64,000 nucleotides of DNA from Liquidambar formosana (taxonomy: Eukaryota; Streptophyta; Magnoliopsida; Saxifragales; Altingiaceae). Position 1 is the first letter of the stretch. Each line of letters begins with the position of its first letter. The stretch covers positions 47,353,425 through 47,417,424 of the forward strand of contig CM077820.1 in assembly GCA_039720395.1 (NCBI GenBank), in the 5' to 3' direction. Of this stretch, positions 52,095 to 63,354 are shown piece after piece. The notes beneath the pieces are model-generated. The model was given only the letters and a program-made list of their open reading frames with translations. It was not told the DNA's origin and did not search any database. The position numbers were made by a program, and so were the translations under genes.

Positions 52095-53225
52095 GAAAAG
52101 TAAGACAGAGAAAGAGGGTGGTTTGGAATTTGGATTGGGGTGTGGTCTGGTTCTGGGGTTGGGGTTAGGGTTAGGGTTGGGGGTTGGGTGGTGGTGGTGG
52201 CGTAGTGGTTAGGCTGGGAGAGATGGTTGGGTTCACGAGTTTTTGCGTGTAAGACTGGGTTTGTTTTGTGGGGAGTTTGGGGTGGTCCCACGCGCTCTTT
52301 AAAGCGCGTGTGCGTTTTACTTAATTTAATTACGGAGTACAACTAAACAGTAATCACCCTCCCAAACTAGGCGTTGTCCGACCTGGCAAAGCTCGAGCTG
52401 GGCACCTCAGTCTGGATCTTGTGGTTGACTTTACGCGTTCTGATGATGTTGAACTGGTAATTAACTTTACACTTTTCACCAATTGTAAGTACCATTTAAA
52501 AGGTGAAAAAATTTTAAATGAAAAATATATTTTAAAATAATTAAATATTTAAATGTGTTGTCATATAGTATTTGACGTGACGTAAAATGTTAGGATACAA
52601 AATAAAATAAATGACCTAAGCTTTGGACACCAAACTTTGTGTGACCTAATTATCATTTTTCTATACTTACAAAGTTTTAAGTTCGAATTTTCAAACCTTG
52701 AGGTGGGGTTTGAGGGAGGACTACCCATATAAATGTAGATTAAGGACTTGTCTAACGGTTTTTTCTTAATATATGTAATGCTGTATGCACCATTTTTTGC
52801 TCGAAACCCTTTAAGCCTAACGTGTGTTGTATTAATGTGGATAATTGAAAAACACCAAATAAAATAAGTGAGTTAATATAACCTGCCATACCAACCACTA
52901 TACAGATTATGTGTGTCTATATATGTAGCTTGTGGTTCATATATATACATATGTGGTTTGATGTGAACAAGTGTGGAATTAATTTGTTTGACTTGATTGC
53001 CTTGGTGAGAGACACACACAACCTCTAGCAAGGTTTTCCAATAGCATGCTTCCTTATGTCTCATTGCTCTCTTTGATAATATGACCAATCCTAGTTAAAT
53101 AATTGGTCACTTAAAATTTTTTTTTTTTTCTCTCTATATATGTATGATTTGCTCTGCCTTCTAAATTTTCCTCTATAATAATATTCTCACAACCAGTGAT
53201 CAAATTTCGAAATATTCGAAAAAAA
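52095..53225. other. GeBP upstream region and spacer
   Basis: TTAGGG-like G-rich text at 52158-52190 lies just upstream of the GeBP start. Beyond 52340 the spacer is AT-rich with no gene recognised. Confidence 0.5.
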
Positions 53226-53259
53226 AAACCCCATTATACTTACTAAACCATCTATCCAT

Positions 53260-53575
53260 AATACTAGATAAAGCCAATTTCTTTTGTAATTGGGTTGCAC
53301 CTGAAAATACTAAAATATCCTTATAAGTTAATAAAGCTAAGAGACGATTTGGTAATTTTACCGACTTTAAAAAATCCACCGCATTCTGTTTCTTCTTAAT
53401 TCTCTGCCACACACACATGAAACCAATTCCCTTTGTTGTTGGACTACACCTGAAAATACTAAAATACCCTTATAAGTTAATAAAAGCTAAGAAACGATTT
53501 GGTAATTTTACCAACTTTAAAATCTCATTACAACCTGTTTCTCCTTAATTTTCTCTTACACACACATGCGGTTTA
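53260..53575 (-). repeat. Tandem duplication, two units of about 155 bp
   Basis: Units 53260-53420 and 53421-53575 both run through ACCTGAAAATACTAAAATA, CTTATAAGTTAATAAA, CGATTTGGTAATTTTACC and ACACACACATG. A third related copy in the opposite orientation lies at 28115-28345. Confidence 0.8.
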
Positions 53576-54239
53576 AAAATAATTCTATCGATGGAATGAA
53601 AACTTGAAAAAATGTATTACACACGAATCGTGTGTGCTCAATTACTAATATATAATAATTCAACCATCCCTTTAATATAAATTTTTTATTTTATTATATT
53701 GTTCTTCTTGGCCAGTAGTAATTCCCCACTTACAATTAAAGCTTCCATTGGAAGAACAGTTCTATCCTTACTCTTGAATGTTGTCTGCGCCAAATAAACC
53801 TATAATATCTATAGTAGTACGTACTCTTGTCCACTCTTGGTAAATTTGAATCCATCAAAGTTCAATTTTCTTGACTCACCAATAGGAGATTTCCGCCTGC
53901 TCAATTTTACTCTACTTCAACAAAAAAATTATTATATATACGGTATGCATAAAATAATTTAAAAAAAAAAAAACCTCGGTTGCTTTTTCAATTATCCCAA
54001 TGGGCTTAGATTCATAGGATTTACAGGTGCAGTCATTTGTTTATTCTAAAAATTCTGCAAAGTATTCACCAAGTTTTCTTATCACTCTAGAACCTTTCCT
54101 ATTTAGACTATAATTTTTCTGATTGACTTAATCTAGCCTATAATGTCTACAATTTGGTTCTATGGGTTTGGACATCCTGCTCTGATAATGACCCTTACTT
54201 GTTTGACTATAGAGCAATTAATAATAATATGATTTTTAC
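53576..54239. other. Intergenic, no gene recognised
   Basis: AT-rich spacer with an A run (53960-53972). Confidence 0.5.
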
Positions 54240-54245
54240 CCTTAG

Positions 54246-54600
54246 ACTGCGTTTGGTTTGAGGGAAGAGAATGGAATGAGAGTGAAAAAGGAATGGAATG
54301 AGAATGGGAATGGGAATGGGAATGGAATAAGAATAGACATTCCATCCCAATGTTTGGTAAAGTGTGGGAATGGAATGAAAAAGAAAAGATGGGATCCATT
54401 TTTAATGATTTTTACTTCTTGAGAGGAGTGAATAACTATTCTTCTTGGTTTGTGAAAGAATAGCTATTCATTTATTGAAGGGAATAGACCTCCATAAGGA
54501 AATAACCATTCTATTCCCTTGTGTAACCAAACACTCACTTTTTTTTAAAGAATAGAATCACCATTTCATTCCCTCCTTCATTCCCTTATAACAAACATAG
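54246..54600. mobile_element. 355 bp MITE with CCTTAG flanks
   Basis: Left end ACTGCGTTTGGTTTGAGG and right end, reversed, CTATGTTTGTTATAAGG are imperfect inverted termini. CCTTAG occurs on both sides (54240-54245 and 54601-54606). The interior is GGAATGGGAATG-rich in inverted halves. It resembles widespread plant hAT/PIF-type MITEs. Confidence 0.7.
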
Positions 54601-54606
54601 CCTTAG

Positions 54607-55346
54607 TTTGAGTGGTGCCCTCACAACTTTCATTTTCTATTAATTTATAGACCCATGCTAAGTAGGAAATCATTCAACGAAAGTCTATTTTAAGAAGCTG
54701 CCACATGAAGGATTTAATATTAGGCGCACAATTAATAGACCAAATTCATTCTAGCATAGGCTTAATAATACTATATGGACTAGGAAGGTGTATTAGCACA
54801 CCTCATACCCTTGTGTAACCGAGAGATTAGGGAATTTAATAGAAAACTAGCCATTCCTTGTTGTTTCCCACCGCAAAAAGTCCTAGACACCCATTTGAGA
54901 GATCAATGTTTTACTCTAAGCTTGATCCTAAGATTAAGTATTTAACTGGTAAGGCGAATGTCACTAAATTATTATGCTATTGGAACCAAAAAGGGAGCTA
55001 CCTTATTTTCTCACTTTAGATTCTAACCAATGTTATCCCTAATCAGTGTATGCAAGTTTTTCTCCCATTAGTGCCCTTAATATTGTTTAGAGATGCCTGA
55101 GGGTTTTGAATAAAATCAACAGGTGTATGCCCATCAAATGGTTTTACCATGTGGCTTCCTATGATACCTTTGTATGGTTGACCTGCACATTATCACTCGT
55201 GAAAGACCCTTCCAATATCTATGACACAGCTCCCCACCTTATCCAACTCCTTTTCAAAATAGCATATGCTATTCCATGGATCCCTTCTGATTTATCCTCC
55301 ACCCACAGGCACACCCTCTACACACTTTCACCACACAGAACACCAC

Positions 55347-55379
<33 letters not shown>

Positions 55380-55383
55380 ACTG
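54607..55383 (+). promoter_or_regulatory. Spacer and promoter/leader of the rubredoxin gene
   Basis: No gene was recognised. A (GA)14 tract (about 55351-55378) ends five bases before the ATG, within the leader, and its length probably varies between individuals. No certain TATA box was assigned. Confidence 0.5.
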
Positions 55384-55968
55384 ATGATGGCTTGTGCAAC
55401 AACAAGACCCACTTTCTCTTTCCACGTTTCCACCTCTCTCCTACAACCCACCTCACCAAAACCAAAAACACACCTCACAATCCCACCTCTCCACCCCAAA
55501 CCTACCTCCATTTCACCTCTCCACACATACCCAAAACCCCAATTCATTCCCAAATCCATTGATGTCTCCAAAGAAGACAAACCCACTTCAGACCAACCCG
55601 ATTCTCCACCGCCCGAACCCCCCAAAATCGATACGCGCCGCCTGGAAGAGAAATTCGCGGTGTTGAATACCGGAATTTACGAGTGCCGGTCTTGTGGGTA
55701 CAAGTACGACGAGTCGGCCGGCGACCCATCGTACCCAATACCGCCGGGGTTGCAGTTCGATAAGCTGCCGGAGGATTGGCGGTGTCCGACTTGTGGCGCG
55801 GCGCAGTCGTTCTTTGTAAGCAAGAGTGTGGAGATTGCGGGGTTTGCGGAGAATCAGCAATTTGGGTTTGGAGGTAATGCACTTACTTCCGGGCAGAAGG
55901 CTGTGCTTATATATGGTAGCTTGTTCTTTTTCTTTGTGCTGTTTTTATCTGGGTACTTTCTGCAATAG
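55384..55968 (+). CDS. RBD1: Chloroplast rubredoxin, thylakoid-anchored (RBD1 type)
   Basis: Plastid rubredoxins of this type carry one mononuclear iron and are needed for photosystem II assembly in the thylakoid. Single exon, 194 residues, close to the Arabidopsis length as I recall it. Residues 1 to about 55 are Ser/Thr/Pro-rich with few acids, a likely transit peptide. A Pro-rich linker follows. The rubredoxin fold at about 97-145 has all four iron ligands, CRSCGY (Cys101, Cys104) and CPTCGA (Cys134, Cys137), with the family's DPSYPIPPG stretch between. Residues 171-193 form one membrane helix ending in YFLQ. ATG ATG at the start gives two possible first residues; I use the first. Downstream towards XRN4 lies a MULE. 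ENH1-type proteins are larger and carry a PDZ domain, so they fit less well. Confidence 0.92.
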   Translation: MMACATTRPTFSFHVSTSLLQPTSPKPKTHLTIPPLHPKPTSISPLHTYPKPQFIPKSIDVSKEDKPTSDQPDSPPPEPPKIDTRRLEEKFAVLNTGIYECRSCGYKYDESAGDPSYPIPPGLQFDKLPEDWRCPTCGAAQSFFVSKSVEIAGFAENQQFGFGGNALTSGQKAVLIYGSLFFFFVLFLSGYFLQ

Positions 55969-57784
55969 TGGAGGAGTGAAGGGAAGGGGTAAAAGTAAAG
56001 GATTTTATAGCTTTTTTTGTTTTATGAAAACACTTTTCTGTGTTTTGGAAGTGTATTTTGTGATATGTGCAATAGAATGATTCAGATCAATTGGCTGGGG
56101 TAAAACAGTACTCCTTGTGAAGTATTCGTGTCCTACTAAATCGACAGTTTGGTGACTTTTGCCCCATCATTTTATATCAATTTTCTTTATCCAAACTTTG
56201 CTCTCTTTAATTTGTTGCCAATCTATGCAGATGTCTGATAATTAAAATTCGAATCGCAGGGAAACCATCTAAAGGATTTTTTTATTAATATTTCTGAGGG
56301 CTGCTTCGCAAAAATTAAATAATTTTTATTTAACTCCTCTTCTATTTGGACCAAACCAGATACCTAATTTGACAACTCATCCCGGAAATACCATTTCATT
56401 ATTAGATTTTAGTATGTTACATACATATGCATGGTTTCATTGGATCGCACTTCTCTCAAGTTCCTCTAGAGATCATAGAAGGTCCCATGATCTGCCTCCT
56501 CTGTCCATGTTTGGAAGCCTTTCAAATCCTCTGGAATCCTACTTCCATACAAGCCTCTATATCACTGGAAATGCATTCTACCCCTAATTTCCTTCTGTTT
56601 CGTTGTGAGGTGTCTTGCAAATTTATTTTTTATTTTTATTTTATTATTATTATTTTTTTTCCTGAATTCCAAGAAGCTCTAGCGAAGGGGTCTTTCTTCA
56701 GGGCAGGAAGCGGTTCGGCTCATAAGCCAACCACCCACAAGCTTAGGGAGTTTCAGAGCAGTGCCACAAGGCAAAAAATTTTGGGGGTATATATACATTG
56801 TATTTTCAGGTAGTTTTCTGCAATTCTTTGCGCTTTGGAGTTTTGGCCATGAGAGAAGTGAGGCTGAGAGTTCTTATACCGATTCCTTATATTGATAGTG
56901 GATTTGATCTCTCTCTCTCTCTCTCTGTGGACGTAGGCATTTTATCGAGCCACATAAATCTTGCGTTTTTAGTATGTCTAACATGTTGGAATACTGGCAA
57001 AATAGAAGTAGTATGCCAGTCGCTATGCTAGAATAAGGGCCAGTTTAGAGGCAAGTTGGTTGCAAAAATAAATTTAATAGGGTTCCATTTTTGGGGTTCG
57101 AAATGATTTGGATGTGTTGTTTGTAGATGCATGATATTTAACTGGTATAGAGTAGCCCAGACTAGCCATAGATGGCAGATGTATATATATACAAGATGGC
57201 AGATATGGGATTGAATTTAATTTGACTTCATATGTTCTTAGGTTTTTTCTTCCTTTCTTTTCGTTTTTCATTTTTTTTTTTATACGTATTATGGAGTATT
57301 ATAATTACTGTGTTACGCATGCATTGCGAGCACCCAACTTCTAGTATATACAATGGCGGAGCCGAAGGAGCCGAAGGGGGGGCATTGCCACCAGTGCCCC
57401 CACTAACTCAAAAAAAAAAAATTTTCTTTTTTTTTTTTTGAGAAATTTTCTTTTGATAATCACTTTCTCATATAATGCCAATGAAAAAAACTTAATAGTC
57501 ATTTTGAAACATATATACAGTCAATTTATAATAGGTTGACAAGGGATATTCTTTTTTGGGTATTACATTGGAAAGTCATTACCAAAATATAATTTTCTCA
57601 AAAAAAGCTTTCAAGAGTTTTAGTTTTTACTTCACAAAATTACAGCACAGTGACGTCATGATAACTCTGACATTGCCTCCGAGTATATATAAGTGGTGCA
57701 AACGCTGAAGGAAGGATATTAGAGTATGAATTAGAGAATCCCTTCCGCGTTTGAGAGAATTTTGAATGATGACAAGACTGTTTG
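55969..57784. other. Downstream spacer, no further gene recognised
   Basis: The rubredoxin 3' untranslated region probably reaches about 56080. Overlapping frames of 72 and 128 codons at 56369-56813 are unassigned. A CT tract lies at 56910-56926 and a T-rich region at 57240-57440. Confidence 0.5.
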
Positions 57785-57793
57785 TTTTCCCGG

Positions 57794-59634
57794 GAGCAGA
57801 TTCAGTGCCGAGGGGATGTTTTCTCGGCACTGTGCCAAGGTGCTTTGGATCGCGCCATGTGGCGCAATATCTTATCCAAGGGCTGAAACAAGTCCACTGA
57901 ATGAAACGACTCAAGCATTCGCGTTTTGAGTCCAAAATGCAACTTTAACGGCAGAGGCTTGCCGTTACCCACAAAACGTTGCGTTTTGCCCATTTGCATC
58001 TGTGATTTCCCTTGCCATTCTCGCCAGGGATTTGATTATCCTCTCGCCGGCATCGTCGCAAACCCCTAGGCGATTAAACCATTTCCCTCCTTCACCACAT
58101 CGCCGGATTTCTGAAAACCGTTGCAGTCTTCGTGAGGCACCAGCTGCTGCCGTCGTGAAGCCTTCCCAACCCCCATACCCATTGTCAACAGCAAACCCAA
58201 AACCTTAACCCTTGCACCACAAATCAAATCACAGTCAGCCTTCAATCCCATTCCAGTCGAACCCCAAACCCATCATCATCAAACCCAGTCGAACCCCAAA
58301 CGCAGTAGTCCTCGACCGACTCGATTATTGGCGATGGACTCGAGAGCGGCGATCTTGGCTTTGGCTTCGTCAACGGCCGACGAATCGAGGCGGGGACCGA
58401 GGGCTTGGAGGATTAATTGGGTTCAATTGTGATGTAGGACAGAAGTTAAGACCGATTAGAAGCCAAAATAGCTTTCTGCGTATAACCGTACCTACGGTCA
58501 AGCAAACCGTACCTACAGTTGGAAGCAGTTTTATTTTTGGAATATTTAATATTTTTCCTTATTTTAATTATTTCTTTCTTAAATTTATACTTCTAGTTGA
58601 ATTAGGTTATTTATTAAGTTTAGGACTTTTGATTTATAGTTCTAGTTGAATTAGGTTATTTATTAAGTTTAGGACTTTTGAGTTATAGTTCTAGTCAAAT
58701 TAGATTTTGCAGCCTATATAAAGGCTACCTTCTTTCATTGTAAGGTAATGTTTTGATTCAATAAAGAATTTTCTTTCTGAGATATAATTCTCTGAGCTCG
58801 TGGATTCGAGTGTGTTACTTTTTTGTTCGTGGATTCGAACGATTTTCCAAGAAGCAGGCAGTGTCCTACTTCTTCATAAGCTTCCGCTACGTCAAATTGA
58901 TTTCGGGGACGGATTGTATCATTGTGTGAAGGACTTTCGGGTGGGTTAAATTGGGCGTTTGAGAGAGTAGGGATTCATGAGGGTTGGGTAGTACGGTGGA
59001 TCGGGGTGGGTTTGGTAGAATTGAGTTAGAGGAATTGGGATAGAAGGTAAGAGAAGGATTGGGAAATCTTTTGGGTTTGGATCCATTTATGACAAGTGTT
59101 TCAGAGAGAGAGAGAAAGAGATGAATCAATGGCCGGAAAAAATGGAGTTGGCCGGAGAGGGTGGGGTGGTGTGTGCTGCCCACCTAGCTGGGAAAAGGGC
59201 ATGGCAGATTGGCAGGGGAAATCGCAGTGCCGAGAACATGAAGAAGAAGGGGAGATCGCAGTGGTGGTTCGTCAGTGAGGTTGGCGGCTGTGCTTCGTCA
59301 GCGAGGTTGGTGTCGGGGAGATCTCAATGGAGTTGGCCGGAGAGCTTTCCTTTCTGTCAATGAGGAAATCTCAGGCGTAAATGGCAGGGGAGTTCTCAAC
59401 TTCTCAAGTGAAGTAGAGATCTTTTGCTTCAAATGGGCAAAACGCAGCGTTTTTAGTGGTAACGGTAAGCTATGCCGTTAAGGTTACCTTTGAGAGTGAA
59501 ACGCACATGTCTGGGTCGTTTTACCAAATGGACTTCTTTCAGACATTGGATGAGATGCTGTGACACGTGACGTGATCTAAACCACCTTGTCACGGTGCCG
59601 AGGAAACATCCCCTCGGCACTGAATCCGCTCCCC
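57794..59634. mobile_element. Mutator-like element (MULE), non-autonomous, 1.84 kb
   Basis: Terminal inverted repeats of about 200 bp: the left begins GGGAGCAGATTCAGTGCCGA, and the right in reverse begins GGGAGCGGATTCAGTGCCGA after one extra base. Both arms continue through GGGATGTT, AAGTCCA, a GTTAC/CGTTA block and GTTTTGCCCATTTG. It is flanked by 9 bp TGTTTTCCC on both sides (57785-57793 and 59635-59643). Long TIRs with a 9 bp duplication define Mutator-type elements. No transposase is present. The interior is GC-richer, gene-like text (58000-58420 and 58900-59400), and a solo LTR is nested in it. Confidence 0.9.
58430..58894 (+). mobile_element. Solo LTR nested in the MULE
   Basis: Begins TGATGTAGGAC and ends CTACGTCA, giving TG...CA termini within a longer short inverted repeat. 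It is flanked by AATTG on both sides (58425-58429 and 58895-58899). It has a TATA box (TATATAAA, 58715-58722) and AATAAA (58760-58765), as an LTR promoter and poly(A) site should. A tandem duplication of about 48 bp lies at 58591-58690. No internal retrotransposon sequence is present. Confidence 0.85.
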
Positions 59635-59643
59635 TGTTTTCCC

Positions 59644-60980
59644 ATGTACTTCTGTTACCAAATGCAAAAAAGACATCTGGCATCTTAAAGCAAAGCCGTC
59701 TAGGGTTGTGTCAGAAGTACACGCAAGAGAAGGACGGGAGACACATCACAGAATAGTGATGGTAGCTATGGTCACTTGATAAGTGAATAGTGAAGAATAC
59801 GAATGGGAAAGATCAAAACCAAGACACATCACAGAACATGGCAGAAACAGAGTTTAGGCAACAAACTATAAAAATCTGTTGCCCTTTCCAAAAATAGGTC
59901 TTTTTTTTTTTTTTTTTTTATTTAATAAATAACCGAGAACCATCCACAAGCAAGACCTTTTGGATCCTTCATGAAAACCTAAACATGTTGAGAAATTAGC
60001 GAGCGATTTACCATCATGCCCCTCACTTAAATATTAGATTGTCTTAACGGGATATCAAACCCTTGACCGTGTGTTACCGCACAACCACAAATTTGTCCCA
60101 TAATCACAAATTTGCCCTTACCACCCAAGGATGAGTCAAAAATCGTTTTTGATTGAAAAGTATGGCAGAAACAATTCTGGTAGCCAAACCGAAATTGAGA
60201 AGAGATGAAATTAGAGTAATAAGAGGAGTTGTCCTCTTTCCTACCATGCGATTCTTTTTACAGGTTCCCAAGTTACACTTCATTCTCCAAGTGCTCAAAG
60301 CCTCTCTCAAAGTCAAGGAAAATTCAAGACACTCTAGCAGGTGTATGTATAGAGAATAGCATTTTTGAGAACTAGTCTAAATCCATATAATAAACCAAGT
60401 ACTGAACTAATTGCAACTTTCACATGAATAAAAATAACATACATCCACCAATTTTCTTGATTCTTCCCCATATGAAATTGTAATTACAAATTGATTGTAA
60501 AGGAAAAACAGGTAACGTCTATGCCCCTAAAACCCACCTGCAACCAATATCTATTTTACAGTCCTCTTAACAACCCAACAAACAAAGGGTAAATCGAAAG
60601 AGGAAGGCTGCAACAGGGTCGTCCTCCACCAGCGATAGAAACCTTTCCATACAAACAGTATGCAAATCCTCCCAACACTGTGCCCCCGACCCATATGTGG
60701 GGTGAAGTGGACCCTACTCAACAAACAAAATATTTATTTCATATCGTTCCTGCACATACGTCAACATTGTTGCACGAGAAAATAGAATGTTGACGAGCGC
60801 TTGCAACATTGCATCTATATTTCTTGAATAAGGCTTTCTGTGTAGGGCCCCCAAAATCTGGTTCTGGTAAGTTTTCCAAAAACCTTGCTCCTTGGTAAAG
60901 ATGAGATGGAGAGCTCACCATAGCCATATGCGGGCTCATTCAAACAGAAAACAGATGAGATTCAACCAAAACCACAACAA
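59644..60980. other. Spacer and XRN4 3' untranslated region
   Basis: Contains a SINE (59901-60117). The part next to the XRN4 stop (about 60600-60980) is probably its 3' untranslated region. No other gene was recognised. Confidence 0.5.
59901..60117 (-). repeat. SINE family 1 copy
   Basis: On the minus strand it begins GGGCAAATTTGTGATTATGG, has a GGGTTTGATATCCCG box-B-like motif, continues into a body parallel to 1918-2165, and ends in an A run (the T run at 59901-59919). The head carries a small internal duplication. Confidence 0.6.
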
Positions 60981-63354
60981 TCACTGCTGGTATCCAGAAT
61001 CTGATTGATTCTGGGGCCCTCGTGTCTTTACCTGATAAACCTGCCTCACCTGCTTCTCATATGATCCGACTGATGCAGTATCTTGTTGTCTATGATACGT
61101 ACTACCATTTACAGCTGCTGGCTTATTGATCCATTTAGGCGGAGGTGCTGGAAGTGGACCGACGTTCTGCACAAACTGGTTATGTAGGTTGGGAGAGTGT
61201 CCTGAATTTGGCATCCGTGGTGACATGACAGCTTGTGGCCTTGTTCTAACGCTTTCTTCCATTTTCAAAGCAGACATCCCAGTCCTCAGGTTGTCAGTCT
61301 CTTCTTGGTACGTAAATCTATCTTGAGTCCTGAAATTCTGTCTGTTGCCTTGCATTTGGTTTGGATTGGGGGGAAATCTAGGGCTACCCATTATGCCACG
61401 AGGGTTATTGTAATGTCCATTGTAATAACTTAGATCCTCACTGAAACCCCTTTCATACCCGGAGGGTCCAGCTGGCCTAGTTCTATTAACTGTATAGTTG
61501 CTTGGAAAATTTCGATATGATGGCTGCTCCAACAATCCAGAGGATGAGCCATTGGGTTTGATGTTAAGTGTGTTCTTGAGCAGACGATGAGCTGCTTCTC
61601 CCAGTAGAGGGCCACATATTGCACCAGGTACTTGTGGCCTGAAAAACAGATGCAACAGATAAGGAAATCACAGCTATTTTGAAATGAATTAATTGCATTT
61701 AGTACAAATAAATAAATATATATATGTCCCCTATAATTCATGGGCCTCTTAATAAAATTCAAATTCAACGACTGGGACAGCTAAGCTTGCAAGGTATAAA
61801 TAGTCCACTATGCTTGAAGGTGTTCAAACTTCAAACCCACCCCCTACCCCTCCAGACGAACACCCTAGATGTTCAATACTAAAATTGAAATGATGCAATT
61901 TCTCTTTTACCTTTTTCTTCCTGGCTAGATAATTGCAAAGATACTAGAATAGTAGCACTACAACTCACCTAAAGGACATGCTACACATTCAAATGAACCA
62001 CTACCCCACCCAAGCCCTCAAGGGAGGTGTTAGACCATTGTAACATAGATGAAAAACCATGGAAATTTTATAACAGAACTGCAAAACCGCATTCTCACCG
62101 TTCTCTGCCTGGCTGGCGCCGACCACCATTGTCTTCATGCCACAACACAGGAAAAGGTTTTATGTCATAAGGTCTTAGAACCTGCAACGGAAACAAAATA
62201 TCATGAGTAGACTGACAAGTTAACAACTATTGAAAACGGAATTACCTAATAGCATCAATATCAACATCGCGTCACACATTACAATAAGTAAATGTTCCTC
62301 CAAACAATACACGACAATCATTACACCAGTGCTAATCACACACATGCAGGTTGTGGGATCCCACCTCCAAAATTTATACCGTGCTAATCACACACATGCA
62401 GGTTGTGGGATCCCACCTCCAAAATTTATACAAGGGAAACGACTGTTTCGAAAGCAACTTAACTCAGGAGTATGCCTGTTGTGTCCAACAGAAGAGTAAG
62501 AAATATGGAAAGCAAACTCTTCTAAAAATGTCATCCGAACGACCGAACACATGATTATAGTAGTATTAAGCAATCGGGATGTTTAGGGAGTGAAAGATCC
62601 CCATAAATGAAACCCAGCAATGGTAAGTTTCACCACCTATCATGTTCAGGATTGACAAAGCAGTAAAGTACAATATTTGAGTCAAATGGAAGGGTCCCAA
62701 AATGTCCTCACTCTTAGGTTCATAAAAATTTTGACACTTCATAGGCAATTCTGAGAGTCACTAAAGACGTCAATATCTGTTGCATACCTTTTTGGGCATC
62801 ACAACTCCCTCGGGAGGTTCTGTAAGGTGTTTATGAGGTGGAGGATTAAAATAAGTAACATTTCTGCAAAACAAAAACACAAATTGAGGGGGTGGGGGAA
62901 ACAGAACTTTAATCTTCTTAAAACAGAAATTGCAGAAGGAAACTTACAAGACTTGGTTATACACAATGCTTTCCAACCCACTGACAGGGGAAGGAACTAC
63001 TTGCCTGTACCCATTCCTCTCGCATAACCAAAGGTATCCATTCATTCCACCACTGCAAAAAAAAAAAAAAAAAAAAAAAAGGTAAAGTAAATGAGACAAC
63101 AACAGATGAAGGTAGTAAAATAAGCCTATGGCCACATTTGATGACTCATCACAACTATCCGAGTTAGATCACACAGTTGATACTGATATTAAACCAACCA
63201 ACCTAGCATTTGTGTCAACTGGCCAAGGATATCTTTCATGTGGGGGTGACTGACAGAACACTTGGTAGTACGTGATAATTTGAACCGACAAAGGATGCAC
63301 AGTATAGACATATAGTAAATCATACATTGCGCTGTTCCGAAACCGCTCTTCCTC
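60981..63354 (-). CDS. XRN4: 5'-3' exoribonuclease XRN4/EIN5 type, C-terminal part
   Basis: XRN4 degrades decapped mRNA 5' to 3' in the cytoplasm and acts in ethylene signalling as EIN5. Five exons are visible: 63354-63203, 63052-62948, 62863-62788, 62181-62099 and 61638-60981. They join in frame to 357 residues plus stop, all with GT-AG introns. Marks of plant XRN C-terminal regions: RFRNSAMYDLLYV, SPPHERYPWP, GGMNGYLWLCERNG, EPPEGVVMPKK, DIKPFPVLWHEDNGGRR, and PQVPGA followed by GPLLGEAAHRL. The last exon is a low-complexity Asn/Gly/Pro/Arg tail, as in XRN4. The nuclease core is to the right of the window, so catalytic residues cannot be checked. XRN2/XRN3 are the alternative; the GEAAHRLLKNTLN wording and the rubredoxin neighbour favour XRN4. 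Confidence 0.88.
62329..62431. repeat. Perfect tandem duplication, two units of 52 bp, in an XRN4 intron
   Basis: Both units start GTGCTAATCACACACATGCA and are identical to AAAATTTATAC, so this is a recent event. Confidence 0.9.

Noticed and set aside
51374..52190. Interstitial telomere
   Set aside because: The plant repeat is TTTAGGG; these runs are short, mixed TTAGGG/TTGGGG-like, and one is coding DNA for an Asn/Pro stretch.
55394..55882. Alternative frames in the rubredoxin gene
   Set aside because: Only the 55384 frame contains the rubredoxin cysteines and membrane helix.
56369..56813. Overlapping 72- and 128-codon frames downstream of the rubredoxin gene
   Set aside because: No family resemblance, ends in low-complexity sequence, no promoter or splice evidence.
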